Shown here: piece by piece, positions 23,463-35,367 of the stretch
Layout: each line of letters starts with the position of its first letter
How positions within the stretch are numbered: position 1 is the first letter of the stretch
Source of the DNA: Boletus sp. NGJ
Taxonomy: Eukaryota; Basidiomycota; Agaricomycetes; Boletales; Boletaceae
Length of the DNA stretch: 64,000 nucleotides
Reading direction: 5' to 3'
Assembly: GCA_019096195.1 (NCBI GenBank)
Contig: JAGTXK010000012.1
Span: 62,001-126,000, forward strand
Translations under genes and position numbers: made by a program
Notes under the pieces: generated by a model
Seen by the model: the letters and a program-made list of their open reading frames with translations, nothing else
Told to the model about the DNA's origin: nothing
Database searches by the model: none

Positions 23463-25551
23463 CTAGTCGACCCACTCCGGCTCAACCTTGAGTTTGGCCG
23501 CGGGCGTGTATTTACCCCCTATCAATCCAACTGCTTCCTGCCGAATCTTGACCGACCGGTGCACCTTGAGTTTGGCTCCCTCAGTCTGTCGCAAGGGAAT
23601 GTGTCTCCCCTTGCCCATATTGACGCTACGCAGGATAACTCCAAGTCAACGAATCACTCGTGCGTCACAGGAAGTTGGCTTACACAAAGTCATCCGTCCA
23701 GATGTCATCTTCATCTCTCTGATAATGCAATATTTGTGGGATGACCTCGAGAATCCACCAGTACGGTGCGATCTTCAGTTGGTCATACGATCGACAAAGG
23801 GCATCTCCCAGATCTTCCTGTTCCTCGCTGACGAACTTCCCGCCGTCACTGTATGCCACGACCGACGGATCGTCCACGACGACTTGGGGGTCTGGTACAG
23901 AGTATCCCTTCAACGAGTCTAGCGTACCAGAAGGAGACTGAGGTGGTGGTGATTGGAAGACAGCCGGAGGACGGTCAACCACATGCGGGTATAACACAGC
24001 ATCATCCATGCCGATATCCTTGAACATGGACCGGTAGAACATGATCCCCGTGTTAGCAAGGAAACACTGTCTGATCATCCACCGTAACGGAATGCGCGCC
24101 AGACTGTTACGGGTGCCGTTTGGGACAGATCCACCGCCGACGTCTGCATGACGCTAAGTACGTTGCTGATTGTTGTTGTACAGAATGCTGGACATACCAC
24201 AATGGCAGCCAGCGAACCACACCTCTTCAACATCAGTTTTGGTAATTGCTTGGGAGTATGGCTGTTCAAGTTCTGATGGGGAATCGTGATGATGGCCGTT
24301 AGTATAGTCCTTGATAGCTTTTGGCAAGGAAGGCAGGTGAAGTTTCTTGGTGCTACGCGGCATCTCATGGCGCTTGACACCGCGTTTAAGGTCATCTTCT
24401 GTTGACCGGTTGTAGTAGTTTGCTTTAAAGCGGCTGTATAACAAGATTGGTCATTGACTGTGATTGAATGAGGAAACAAGTGTGCATACACTCGACGCTC
24501 ATCTAATGACAGTGCATGTCTGAAGTACCGAATGTTGTCGTTGGATTTCGTAAACGGCAATGTGCGAGGAATTATGCCGACGGAGTTGACTGTGTCCCTA
24601 AGGTAATTAGCGTGTCAGTTATACATCACACGTGTCTTCTTCGAGCCTCGAACGTACCAAACTCCGACAAATTCAATATCGACGTTAATGGAAAACGCTT
24701 TCTTGAAGGCTGTACTTTGCTCCCATCCACTGTCATCGTCTATGGTGTACATCTTGTACGCGAAAGGGACCTGCTGATGGTTGCATCGAGGGAGAAGACC
24801 GACTTTGTGGAGCCTGGATGACAAGGATCAAACATGTAAAAATCGCAGATTGATAACGACTCACATCCCAGCTAGCGCGCGGGCGGTGTAAGCGCCTCTC
24901 GAGAACCCAAAGATACAAATCTTATCGCCAGCTTCATCTACGTGGCCAATTCAGCATGTGAACATTGAATTAAGAAGTTCCCCATACAATTTTGCATCAA
25001 GAACTCATAACCGCCTAGAATTTGCCACAGATGTGAATCGCATGATGAACTGCGGGGGAGAAAAGCCTACCCATCACATGTGCGTCCAGGTGAATCCCAA
25101 TCATCATATCAATGGTTTTCGATAGCTTAGCCATGAATGGGGTCGCTATTTGAGGAATAGTGTAGGTGCCTATTCCAGCCTACCGAGATGAACTACCTGA
25201 TCAAAGATACTTCGGTTCCCATGCAGCGAAAAACCGACCTGGTAGTACACCATCTGTTGGAGGGGGTCATCCTTCTTCAGCATGGAAAAGAACTGGATGA
25301 TGTTCGAGTTCTGTGGATAGTGCATCATCAGAGGAAACATTGGGAGTACCCAGGGGTGAACTTACATCTCTATCGAACTGGTCGCCCGTGCCATCGAAGC
25401 AGAGCACCAACGTGCGGTGGGTATGACCAGGAGGTATCACATCGTCCGTGGCTTCTACTGAGGATGGCACTGCAGTCGAAATGCCGCTAGTCGCAAGAGT
25501 CAAGGGCGTGACTAACGGTCTGTCGGACGACGAAGAAGGGGGAAACGCCAT
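23463..25551 (-). CDS. DUF2235 (Tle1-like) alpha/beta hydrolase
   Basis: A fungal protein of the DUF2235 family, related to the catalytic domain of bacterial Tle1 phospholipase effectors. ATG at 25551 (MAFPPSSSSD) opens a Ser-rich leader. The first catalytic signature is TLVLCFDGTGDQFD. Then come YYQAGIGTYTIPQ, the nucleophile elbow GFSRGAYTARALAGM near 24905 (Ser of GxSxG), VGVWDTVNSVG near 24600 and the later WFAGCHCDVGGG that supplies acid/His-region residues. A long C-terminal region ends at TAG 23463-23465 after KVEPEWVD. About eight exons. There is no signal peptide, so it probably acts inside the cell on lipid esters. The activity is inferred from the family. No lesion was seen. Confidence 0.85.
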
Positions 25552-27810
25552 TGTGAAGCAAACGTTGGGGGAAGATTTGGGTTAACCCAGATCCATTTTG
25601 CTCAGCCCTTTAAAGTACCGTTTTGATATACGTGGAAAGAAAAGGAACCGGAGACCCTGAGAGTTGGACCCGAATAACGGAATCAATTGGTCTAGCTTCT
25701 CCATCGTTTATGCTTCTCCATCGTTTCCCACCAACATGTCATAGACAATGCCGGTCGATGTGAGACAACGGTCGCCGGCCATAGACGAGCGCTGTCCCCG
25801 CGGTTGAACTTAATGACCGATCCCGACTTCGGAAACCTCGAAGACCATCATTCAACGGTACAGCAATCTCAGAGCCTGTCGGGGTGTCGACAGTGAGACA
25901 TTTCGCCGCCATAATTTCACTTGCGCGTCATGTGTCCAGGCCAACACCTATGGCGTGATGTGGTATCTAGTCGGTCGGACAGACATTAAATCAAGCATTG
26001 CTTCGCTTGGGATTTAAACGCTCACAGAAGAAATCTGTGTCGAACCAGTTGGTAGGAACGTGGCAGGAATTCTGGTCGTGTTTAGAAGTCGACCGTGTGC
26101 CCGGATGCGGGACGACACCGGCGCGGGCCCATCGGTTTTTGAGGGGGCTACTTGCGAGATCAGATTCGAACTTGCTTGACGATATCATTGATTTGGCGGT
26201 GCTGGATGGAACAACTGGCCTGGCGACTCCCAGCACCGGCTCCGACTGCGCTCCGAGTCGCCTGCAGTGGCATCAAAGTTTGTACTATGTCGGAGGCATT
26301 TGCTAGTGGCTGAGCACAAACTATCGCTGACTCCCAGGACATCATCTTGGTCCTACACAAATGGAACGAGAGGACCTAAGTACTTCAAGCAATCCACTGA
26401 CATGCAAGAGTGTGTCGACCCCCGAGATACACCTGGTCCACAGACGGACGAACCAGTTGGCAGTGTCAGCCAACCGTCAGCCCGGTAGTGACCGGTGTTA
26501 TGAACACTCGCTAAGCAGTGGCCCCATAAAGAGTCGATGACATGCAACTCTCCGTGGGGCACGATATGGCTCTTCGACCTACATTCTTGACATTATACGT
26601 AAGTGAGGAACGTTCTATCTGTCAAGATTGCAAATGGTGAAGACCGGGGTCAGTCTTCGACTCGGGGCATAAGCGGCCCATCTTCGCACGAATACTTCTC
26701 AGTCTCCGGTCTCCGGTGAAACACCACCCGCTACCAGGTGTCCAGCAAGGCAAGTATTTCGTTTATCGTAGCCAGTAGGGTGCTGATTGGTCGAGTCATA
26801 TCCGAGGTACCAGTAGCTAATCTATCTGACAGGTCACATCATGACTCAAACGCTTGGCAACGTTCCACTCATCTTGATTTCCCGATAGAACTGAAGAGGT
26901 GTAGTATCTCACCAGTACACCATCGGGTACTAGCAGCTCTCGTTTCATCCAACTCACCAAATCAAGGGCGTGTGCCCAACCAAAACAGTACATGACCTTT
27001 GCAAACGCTCACATGCCATGTTGAGGCGTTGGCATGTATTCGCCGTCGTTCAAATCCTTTGAAGCAACCATGGCAGTGTTACTTGGGCCCCTCTATGATG
27101 TCTTTCAACCGATAACGATAACTTCGTCAAACTGAAAGTTCCGTCCAAACCGATCTGTCATCTGGATTCGTGCGTGCGGCGGAGCAATCGACGACAACTG
27201 TCTCGACGAGGCATGGGTATATCATGACTGCCCCAGCGGCAAACCCTCTGAAACATGTGTTTCACCTACGCCCATCACGCGAGACGTCCAACACCATGTT
27301 CTCACCCACGAAATAGGCTTCAGTTCGACAAACTACGTCACGCTAAGGACGTATTGGGAAGAAGAGTAAGGTTTTGTTTTTGAAATCTGGTCCGTAGTTG
27401 TGTGCAAGCGTAATGGCCCCCGAGGAGCATTCCTGCGTCTTCCTGCGACAAGGTGCCGCCGTGGTCAGAGGTCTATTGAGCTTTTGCAATGGGCCTGGCC
27501 ATCGGAAAATACGTCTACAAGCTTGTCCTCCAACTGAACTCATATGTGCTACAGTCATGCAGACCACCTATCCTGTAAATTCGAAGCAGCGCCAAGAAGT
27601 GTACACATTTCCATTTCAATCCGTGTAGTCGCACAGAAAAGTATATTATATTACAAGTTGAACGCAGTGATTAGATCATATAGTACACAGCGGCGAGCAA
27701 TAAATTAATCCCATTGTCAAGTTAGCAGAGGCAAAATTGAGAGCATGGGAGGAAACGGAACGAGACTAGCAAAACATCACAACATGGACGTACACGAAAT
27801 TCATCCGACA
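25552..27810. other. About 2.2 kb with no supported gene
   Basis: Scattered open frames of 60-100 codons exist on both strands (for example 25998-26306 and 26738-26995) but none shows a recognisable domain, codon bias or splice context. This may be old degraded sequence or simple intergenic DNA. Confidence 0.4.
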
Positions 27811-30800
27811 TCAAAACCCAAGTTGCTCCATGAAACTCTGCCAAGCCGGATCCAACGCGATACTCTCGGATGTATGCATCTCACTAGGATGGTGGAATGG
27901 TTGTGGCTGAGACGGATGAGGCGTGTTTAAAGCTTGTGCCTTGTAAACCTCCGAGTCGACACAGAACTCGCTGAACTGTGTGTCTATCAACGATTGTGAG
28001 AATTGTTCCGGAGTAGCGTAGTTGAGTCCACCTGTGGGGGTGGACGACACTTGGAACCCTTCGAAACACTGCATGTCTTGCATGATCCTGGGATGGATAC
28101 TCGACGACGAGAAGTCGAATGAAGAATTAGCGAAGGGATTCGGGATGTTACTTGGGTTTGGGTAGGCTACCGCGAGGTCAGGAGAAGACGTTGCGGAGTG
28201 ACAGCTTGAAGGCGAAGGAACATTGCCGGTCCTTGAAATGAGACTCGTCGAACCACCGCCTACCCTATCAAGTTCTGCTCGGGACAAGATACACTCCGAG
28301 CGGGGATGGTAGACATTCTCGTGGGCTTTTTGCCATACCTTCTCGACATGTTCCTAGGCGTGGTGTTAGATTCACAAGAAAAGAGATGAGATGGCCGTAC
28401 CAAGAGGACAGAGGCAATTCTAGTGGTCGGAGCCGCCTTCTTGAACACCTCGTACACAACAGCGACCTCATGCAGCGATGACGCAGCCATGTTTGAATTG
28501 GGTGCACGAGTCACAATCATGCACATAACAATCTACAGGACACATGATCAGACACTCCAAGTTACGTGATCATGCTTTGCGCGACGTACGGCGGCTGAAA
28601 ATGCCTGGGACCAAATGATTGGTATCCGCCCTATAACGTCTGGAATGTATTCCACTATGGATGAATGGCTGACGATCAACCGCCAGGCGGACCGATATAT
28701 GGCCATGACAGAGGGACCATATCTGTGTTTCAGAGGGTCGCCGGGAGAATCTTGCAACGCCTGTGAGAAATAACGCCTGTGAATATTGAGGAGTACTGAG
28801 AGAATGAGATGAGCACACAGGCCAAGAGATGCATGTAAGAGATAACTTACCAGACTCTTTCAGCATGAGAACCAACAGCCGCTGCAGGACAATCTGAGGT
28901 CCAGCTCGAGTATCATTTACACATTGAAGCTGTAGATGGGAAGGAATCGGAAAATCACGAATCTTCCGATCGAGTTCCAAGACCGCGCAGTACGTCGGGA
29001 TTTTCGCACCAAATGCAGCGACCAATACTTCGTGCAACAGTTTCGCGAACCTCCAAGACCAGGAACGCCCTATCAAGATAAAATTTCACTTACTCAGCAC
29101 CTAAAAACCAGATCATACTTACAACCCATCTCTAGCTCTCCCTTTTCGTTTTTCACCGGGAACTCGTCGTCGGGATATGGCGCGTCTATCCAGTCTAACG
29201 AGACATTTGGAGGTCGTCCGGCGTAGAAGCTCTGGGGCAATGTGTGAGTATACATCAGACACGGTAAGGGTCGTACACTCACAAGAAACGTGTCTATCAG
29301 AAACATTTGCCAGAAGAGGGTGCTCCGCTTCTGGACAACACTCTTCTCAAGCTGGAAGCGTGCACTATGGAGGTCTTGTTGCATGCTTAAGACGATGTGG
29401 CTAGGATAATTTACAAGGAAACGCACGGAGTCCCATCTACGCAGGGATGAGCACACATATGACATCGTCCAAGAGGCACTCACTCGGTATGCAAGTTTGA
29501 CCGCTGAGCCAACGAAGACATAAGGCCGACTGGAGTCCATTAGTAAGTCGCTGAAATCGAGCCACATAAGGTTATTTTCCTGTCTCATCAGTGTTACAGT
29601 CATACAACCACTGCGCCATGCGCTTTGGAAATTGACGTACCAGTGTAAGGATCGTCTGCAAGGTGGAAGTTGTGCAGGGCGAATTAAACTGCAGAGCTAC
29701 GCGGGATAATATATGGTACTCGTAAGCTTCAATGCTGTAAGCGGGCCGACCGAGATCAAATAGTGACGCAAGAGCAAAAATGCTAAAGAGAAGCGATAGG
29801 GTATGTGGGCCTGATATTGACTGATAGGAGCTGTAGAAAAAATAAGTTCCCGAAACATCATGAGATCGGCCTACCCACTCTGCACGATAAACACTCCCCA
29901 CTATCTCTTCAAGCAACTCATTACGTGAGGGTGCGTTCCATCTGGGGAGATTGTCAACTCTTCCTGGTAAGCGAAAGTTACGATTTACGAACAATGTTTT
30001 CCCCCAATCCATATAAATCTCACACAACCGGATGGCCTCGGACAGCGGTGGGCGGTGGCCCATCACGAGTCCCCGCAGTTCGTCGTCAAGGGGTGTGATG
30101 TCATGTTCGGATATCGAAGCATGTATCACACGTGCTGGGAGACGTGAATTCTGCACCAGTGTTGCCCATGTTGGTGCTTTCTCGAGGGGATGCTAATAGG
30201 GGGTATTCGTATAAGATGATGCTATAAGAAGGTGGACGGAACAGAATTACCCCGATGAGATACTGGATGGGTGCAAGAAATGGAAATGCAATCAGAATCC
30301 GAGGCGCGCAGTGGATTGTAAGGCATACTTCTGCTCGGGCCGTACTACTCATGAAGCTGGTTTCGCCATGGGTGCCGATTGTGAGTGTTCCTGATGAGCG
30401 CGTCATCGTACCATACCGCCATATGCATTTTTTCAAATACCAAAAGCATCGATGAATGAATCCGGCTCAGGCTCGCCCGAAGAAGTACCGAGGCGAGCTG
30501 AGTGTGGTGGCATTTTCTCCACGCTACTTTGTGAAGTGAGTGAGGTGGTGCCTGCTGAGAAAGGAAGTGGGTGATCAGATGTCTGACCACGCGCACGCAG
30601 AAGGGCCTCCTCAAGCTCGCGAATGCGTGCAGACATTAATTCGATCTTGTTGTGTAATTCTACGGTGCTTGTGAGGGTTAAGCTGACAATGTGTTTCATT
30701 TAGTATTCCAGGATAAAAGGTTAAAAGCACCTACCGATTGCCTTTCCCCGTGGTCAGAGATCCTTGGGGAATAGTTGAGTTTGAAATACATTTGTAACTT

Positions 30801-31107
30801 CAGTACTGTGTCATTACCGGTGGGACATATGGTTCCGCATCCGCGTTTAAAACAGTTCTCGCAAGGAACCTAGAACAAGCCAAAGCCTGTATCGATTTTA
30901 ATGCAATTTAGAACGAAGAAACTGGAAACCTTGCGGTCACACCGGAGCTTGAGGCTGTTGAAGAGTAGCATGGTCTCAGTCACGATGTTAGCACGTTAGG
31001 GTTACAAAGCAGGCATACCGTCTACATTCTGCACAAGACGTAGGCACTCGGCCTGGCTTCTTGCGCTCTTTTGACACTGGAGCATTTGCTTCTGGACTAT
31101 TAGTCAT
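27811..31107 (-). CDS. Zn2Cys6 fungal transcription factor with fungal_trans domain
   Basis: A binuclear zinc-cluster DNA-binding regulator. The start is ATG at 31107 (MTNSPEANAPVSKERKKPGR). The cluster spans the first introns: CAECRR / LKLRCDRK / VPCENCFKRGCG, giving C-X2-C-X6-C-X5-C-X2-C plus the last Cys. A leucine-rich coiled coil follows (LHNKIELMSARIRELEEALL, near 30640), the usual dimerisation element. The middle homology region continues through about 30200-28570 (RLCEIYMDWGKTLFVNRNF; SSYQSISGPHTLSLLFSIFA; FDLGRPAYSIEAYEYH). The C-terminus is Ser/Pro/Asn-rich and ends after FMEQLGF. Roughly ten or more exons; the outer limits are firm and inner ones approximate. Targets are unknown. 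The P450 and MFS genes are too distant to assume regulation. Confidence 0.9.
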
Positions 31108-33306
31108 AGTATGGATGAGTTTCCAGAGCGTGGTCGAGACGACCAGCATTAGTACTTATGTTATGTCGGCTCGGCAAAGCCCGCAGCACCATCGCCATCG
31201 AACACAGCATCTCCAGACAATGTAGTGACTTCGCTTGTTCAATATTTTGACTGCATGCAAATTGAGAGTTTGAGAGCCGTGTATCATATATGTGACTGGT
31301 GGCGCAAGTAATTATGATGGCCGGACTCTTTCAAAAACGTCACTACATTCGACTGAGGTTTCACCCAAATCAATAGAGAACAGTACCATCCACATGAGCC
31401 GGACCGCTCATCAACGAAGGTGTCCATTGTCTGACAGTCAAACTCACGGTAGTCAGTGAGACCTCTGAATGGCTTTGAGTCGTATTGTGACACGAAACGA
31501 TTCTTCGGTGTCAACATATCCTGATGGGGTATAGCAAATACCCGAGTGTGTTTAAACAGCGAGTAAGAAAAAAGGTCCAACAAGGTTGGCATAGCCTAGG
31601 CACAAAACAAGTTGAAGACAGGAGTAGAAGCCTGCAAGTTACCGAGGGCTTGGAACCTGCATCGATGTCCGTGTTTGTCCCGAGACACTAGCCGCCGGCT
31701 CAGTTAGCCTCTCACAAGTAACTAGATCTACTGCACCTCGGTAAACTGAATGTCAGCTAAAATGAAGGTTTTGATGTTTCAAGTTAACGTTGTAATTGCA
31801 AGTCTTGCGCACTCCAGCGAGCCATTTCATTGGTGCAAGCTGACCCAAAGTAGTACCAAGGCACCGAGGGACGAACGCATCCGCAGTACTTGGACATTTG
31901 GCTCGACTGAAAAACTGCAGATTCTCCAATTGTCTGTAGGTACTACAGCAGCGGTGCGCTCGGACGAAATAATAATATATCATGACGCTGACAGTCACTG
32001 CCCCAAGTTGCAAGTTGGTATCATCCCGATCGAAAAAAAAAAAAAAAAAAAAAAAAAAAGTGGGATGATGGTTTGAAGCGTCGTTTGCATCGTATGTAAC
32101 GCACCGCAATCCACGTACAAGTATCATGATCATGTAATCGTCTAGATGGAGGTTAATCGAAATGAATCCGGGGGAAGTCGGGGATCCGGAGGCGAATCGT
32201 TACAGTCTACTTAATCTTCACTCGCTGTACTTTGCTCGAAGATTCACTTGCTTGGTACATGTTGTCTAGCAGGTTGAGTTGGGGACCTTCAAGTCATCAT
32301 GAGCAAAATAGTGCACGTTCAGATGGCGAGCAGTGAAAGGTAACCGAGCTCAGCGTCCAGGTGGGTACTCGTAGAAAAGTCGATATTCCAAACAGCTGCC
32401 AGTGTTGCCGTAGTACCGTCAGTTACTAATTAGTTATACCTACCGTTGAGCCGGTTCTCCGCTGTTCAAAGTGTAGAAAGGTACCAGGTCCAACTTGCCA
32501 AGGCATGCAGTACTGTTCATCAATAGTTTTGAAACACCGGGTGAAACAGTCTCTCCTGCCCGACAACGCCGAGCTAGACAGGAATTCATGGATTCCCACG
32601 AAGTGGAAGGAGGCTTTTGTCGTGCGTATCCGCCCAGGCACCCTACAAAAACTGTTGGTTACCCACGCACCTGTGATTAGTCGTTGGTAACGTTTGAATA
32701 CGTTTACCTTGACCGATAGGAGAAGAAAAAGGGACTATGTAATGCTTGTTTTTTGTTATTCTCGAATGATACTACCTACGTTACTTTAGGTTTGTGGTCA
32801 AGAGTCCACGAGTCCTTGTCGTGCTCAGGCGCTCAGTGAGGAGGAAAATGCGTTCCTCACGATGTGGACGAGTACCCGCTGTATCACGATCCTTTATAGT
32901 GCAAGTATTGTCCAGTGTCTCTCAACCTGTTTCTGAGCACAAAACAACAGCACCGTGACGAAAAAATGCTGTCGATTAAGGATAACGATGCTCGTATCGA
33001 ACGTGACTGGCCGAGCGTGGTCCGAGTCTCCAAGGATTTCGTCGTGCGATGTCTGGACAATTATCGTAAGGGTTCTCAATGGACGCAGCAGTCCAGTGGG
33101 TGTGCCGTATGTGCGTGTTATCAGCCGGATGCTTGGAGTGAAAGCACGCGTGGCGACCGCGGCCCAGTCGTCTTGACGTCCTAAGAAATTGCTAGGTATT
33201 TTATTATGAATCGTTTACGACAATGACCTTGTGATATTACAGTCTGGTCCCAAATCTCGTTTTGCAACTCTTGATGAATGCACATGATTTGCAAGATCCC
33301 AAGATG
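31108..33306. other. Intergenic, no gene identified
   Basis: A minus-strand frame at 31284-31592 (102 codons, beginning MPTLLDLFSYSLFKHTRVF) is the only one that looks protein-like, but I do not recognise it. Other frames at 32420-32690 and 32915-33180 show nothing clear. A 27-nt A tract is listed separately. Confidence 0.4.
32033..32059 (+). repeat. A27 homopolymer
   Basis: Twenty-seven consecutive A residues. It could be the tail of an old retroposed sequence or simple slippage. I found no target-site duplication or recognisable retroelement next to it. Confidence 0.8.
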
Positions 33307-33735
33307 TCATGTCAGGGAGAACTGGATTCCAGTGACACGATTGTCATGCTTGAGTGGGCCAGCGAGTCGCTCCCCACTCGTGATGCTCCAAATGCTTGCA
33401 TCTTTGTCAGTCCCAGCGGCAAGCCTGGTGGAATCTGGGGAGACATCCATTGCCGACACAAAGTTGCCGCTCTCCGCGTCGATGACTTTTTCGCGTATCT
33501 CTCCGTCCCAAACACTTGGCCCCTTCTCAGTCCCACACGCTATCCATTTGCCATCCCTCGACACACAAATGGCATACACCTTCCCTCCCGTTTGCCGCAT
33601 TGACCGTCTGAAAGTCCCTATCGTCGAATCCCATCGTCGCTCCCGCCCAAAAGATGCTTTCCATCAGGTTGGAAAGCGACTGCAAATACCCATCCAGAGT
33701 GACCGGTGTCCAGTACTATTGTTTGGTCTTACTGA
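33307..33735 (-). pseudogene. WD40 protein gene, broken copy A (N-terminal part only)
   Basis: This matches the 5' part of the intact WD40 gene at 35368-37345: ILDTGHSGWVFAVAF, then SVSRDGKWIACGTEKG as CVSRDGKWIACGTEKG, and DVSPDSTRLAAGTDKDASIW. The copy has an in-frame stop where the intact gene has Trp in the RRW of blade 1, a frame change near 33600, and it is cut off at about 33300 after blade 3, so the last blades and the C-terminal region are missing. Its upstream flank (33740-34830) also matches the upstream flank of the intact copy. Confidence 0.8.
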
Positions 33736-35367
33736 ATTGTCAGCATTGCTCAATCACACCTCGAGCTACTACCCACCGGTGTTCGTTGACGACGTCCTCA
33801 CCAATGACCCACAGTTGTCGGCTTTGAAGAGTGGAAGAAAAAGGTGTTTCGGTTTACTCGTGGTCTGTTCACACACTGCCTTGTGTCTTTGGCGCTTATT
33901 CCTTGTGGTATCGGTTCAGTTCTACACCAATATACAGGGTTCCCAGTAGGGAAATTCTCATCGTGTATCGTGCGTTCGAGATGGATGACCTTCTCCTGTC
34001 CAGCTCAACACAGAAAAAGATCTGTTCGCCCTGCTGTCGCTGTGTCGTTACCATCTACGTCTGACGGGTTAGCGAAATATGACTCACATGGGCAGATACT
34101 CCAGGGACCCACGCGATGAAGAGACGTCTGGAAAGTCGTCGGGTTGTCGATCCATCTGGATGTGAGCTAAACGGCGACGACAGGCCGTACGATAAACCGG
34201 ACGTTGTCGTATGTGGGTGCTCGTTGGCGGTTTACACGCGTATCTTTCTCTCAAATCTCGATCAGGGACATCACCATCACCGGAGATAGTGGTCTACTTT
34301 CGCTCGCAATCTCGCACAACTTATCATTCTGGGATTCTCAACGCGACGTGGGCCTTCTCCGTGTGGTTTGAGAGTCGTTTGACAGGCGATCGTCTCCGGG
34401 GCGGGCATGGTACAGCGTGTGGTCGTGGTCACATCTATCTAATACGGACCCACCACAGTAATTGGGTTCTGGGAAATTGTTATTTTTATCTCAACAACTC
34501 TCCCCTGATGAGTATGGAGTGCTGTCTCGTCCCAGGTAGCCGCGTCAGACTGAGAAGCACCGAGGCCGGCCTCGTCCACGCGTCGACGACAGGTAATGGT
34601 ATCATGGTCAATTGGTCTCCGTCTCGTCGTCATCTGAGTCCTATCCATGCCTCAGAGGCGCATGTTTCATGCACACGTCCACCCGTCGTCTTGTCCACTT
34701 TGCTGATCCGTCTGATCGTGAACACCCTCATCAATGGGCGATCTATTTGCCAATGTTCGGATCTGACTCCATGCTGTAGGTTGTCCTGCTGGATATCTCG
34801 CCATGCGATCCCCTCTATTCATCGGTGAGGAGTAGCACGAGTTCGCAGCTTTTGGCATAATGAGTCGGAGCCTCAGTTGCTAATTTTGGGAGGGGATGGC
34901 AAACGAGGAATGTAAGGTCGTCAGGGATATTTATCCGGATGCGCTTTTGAGGGGGAAACGGGCAGCAGAACGACTCGATAATTACGCCGTCGGTTGAGTA
35001 TGGAGTGCAGTTGGGTTCACCCGCCCGTGATGAAGTTAGGAGATCAGGTGAAGATACAGATATCTCGGAACAAGTACACCGATGATCTATCATGAACCCA
35101 TCTTGTCCAGGGGCGATCAGCTCAGGGCTTGGACTCTCGCAGGACAGGTTATCATGACTCGTACAAGTGCTGTGAGATACAGGAACTCAACAAACTGCAT
35201 GGTGGATGTTCCACTTGCTCTCGGCGGTACAGCGTGGTATCTACATGCATTGCATTCAAACGCCTCGATCAATGTGTCCCATCATTTGTGCTTGAGCGAC
35301 AGCACAACAACCACATGGGATATCTGATCGAAAGTCTGAGGGTACCATACCCTGATTCTTCCTGGTG
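33736..35367. repeat. WD40-associated duplicated flanking sequence
   Basis: 33740-34830 is a diverged copy of the upstream flank of the intact WD40 gene (about 37270-38500), clearest at 34335-34450 versus 37990-38110. 34890-35367 is a diverged copy of the downstream flank of WD40 copy C (about 40060-40476). Two differently anchored duplicate blocks therefore abut near 34,850. An open frame on the plus strand at 34211-34828 shows no known domain. Confidence 0.65.

Noticed and set aside
27048-27059. GTTCAAATCC, similar to a tRNA B-box
   Set aside because: No A-box at the right distance and no cloverleaf can be folded around it, so no tRNA is called. I found no convincing tRNA or rRNA gene in the window.
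32033-32059. A27 tract as the tail of a retroposed element
   Set aside because: No target-site duplication, no coding remnant and no second copy of the adjacent sequence were seen, so it stays a homopolymer.
34211-34828. Open plus-strand frame of 205 codons, also partly seen at 37835-38440
   Set aside because: The two related frames do not keep the same reading frame along their shared sequence and show no domain. They lie in duplicated WD40 flanks and are probably non-coding.
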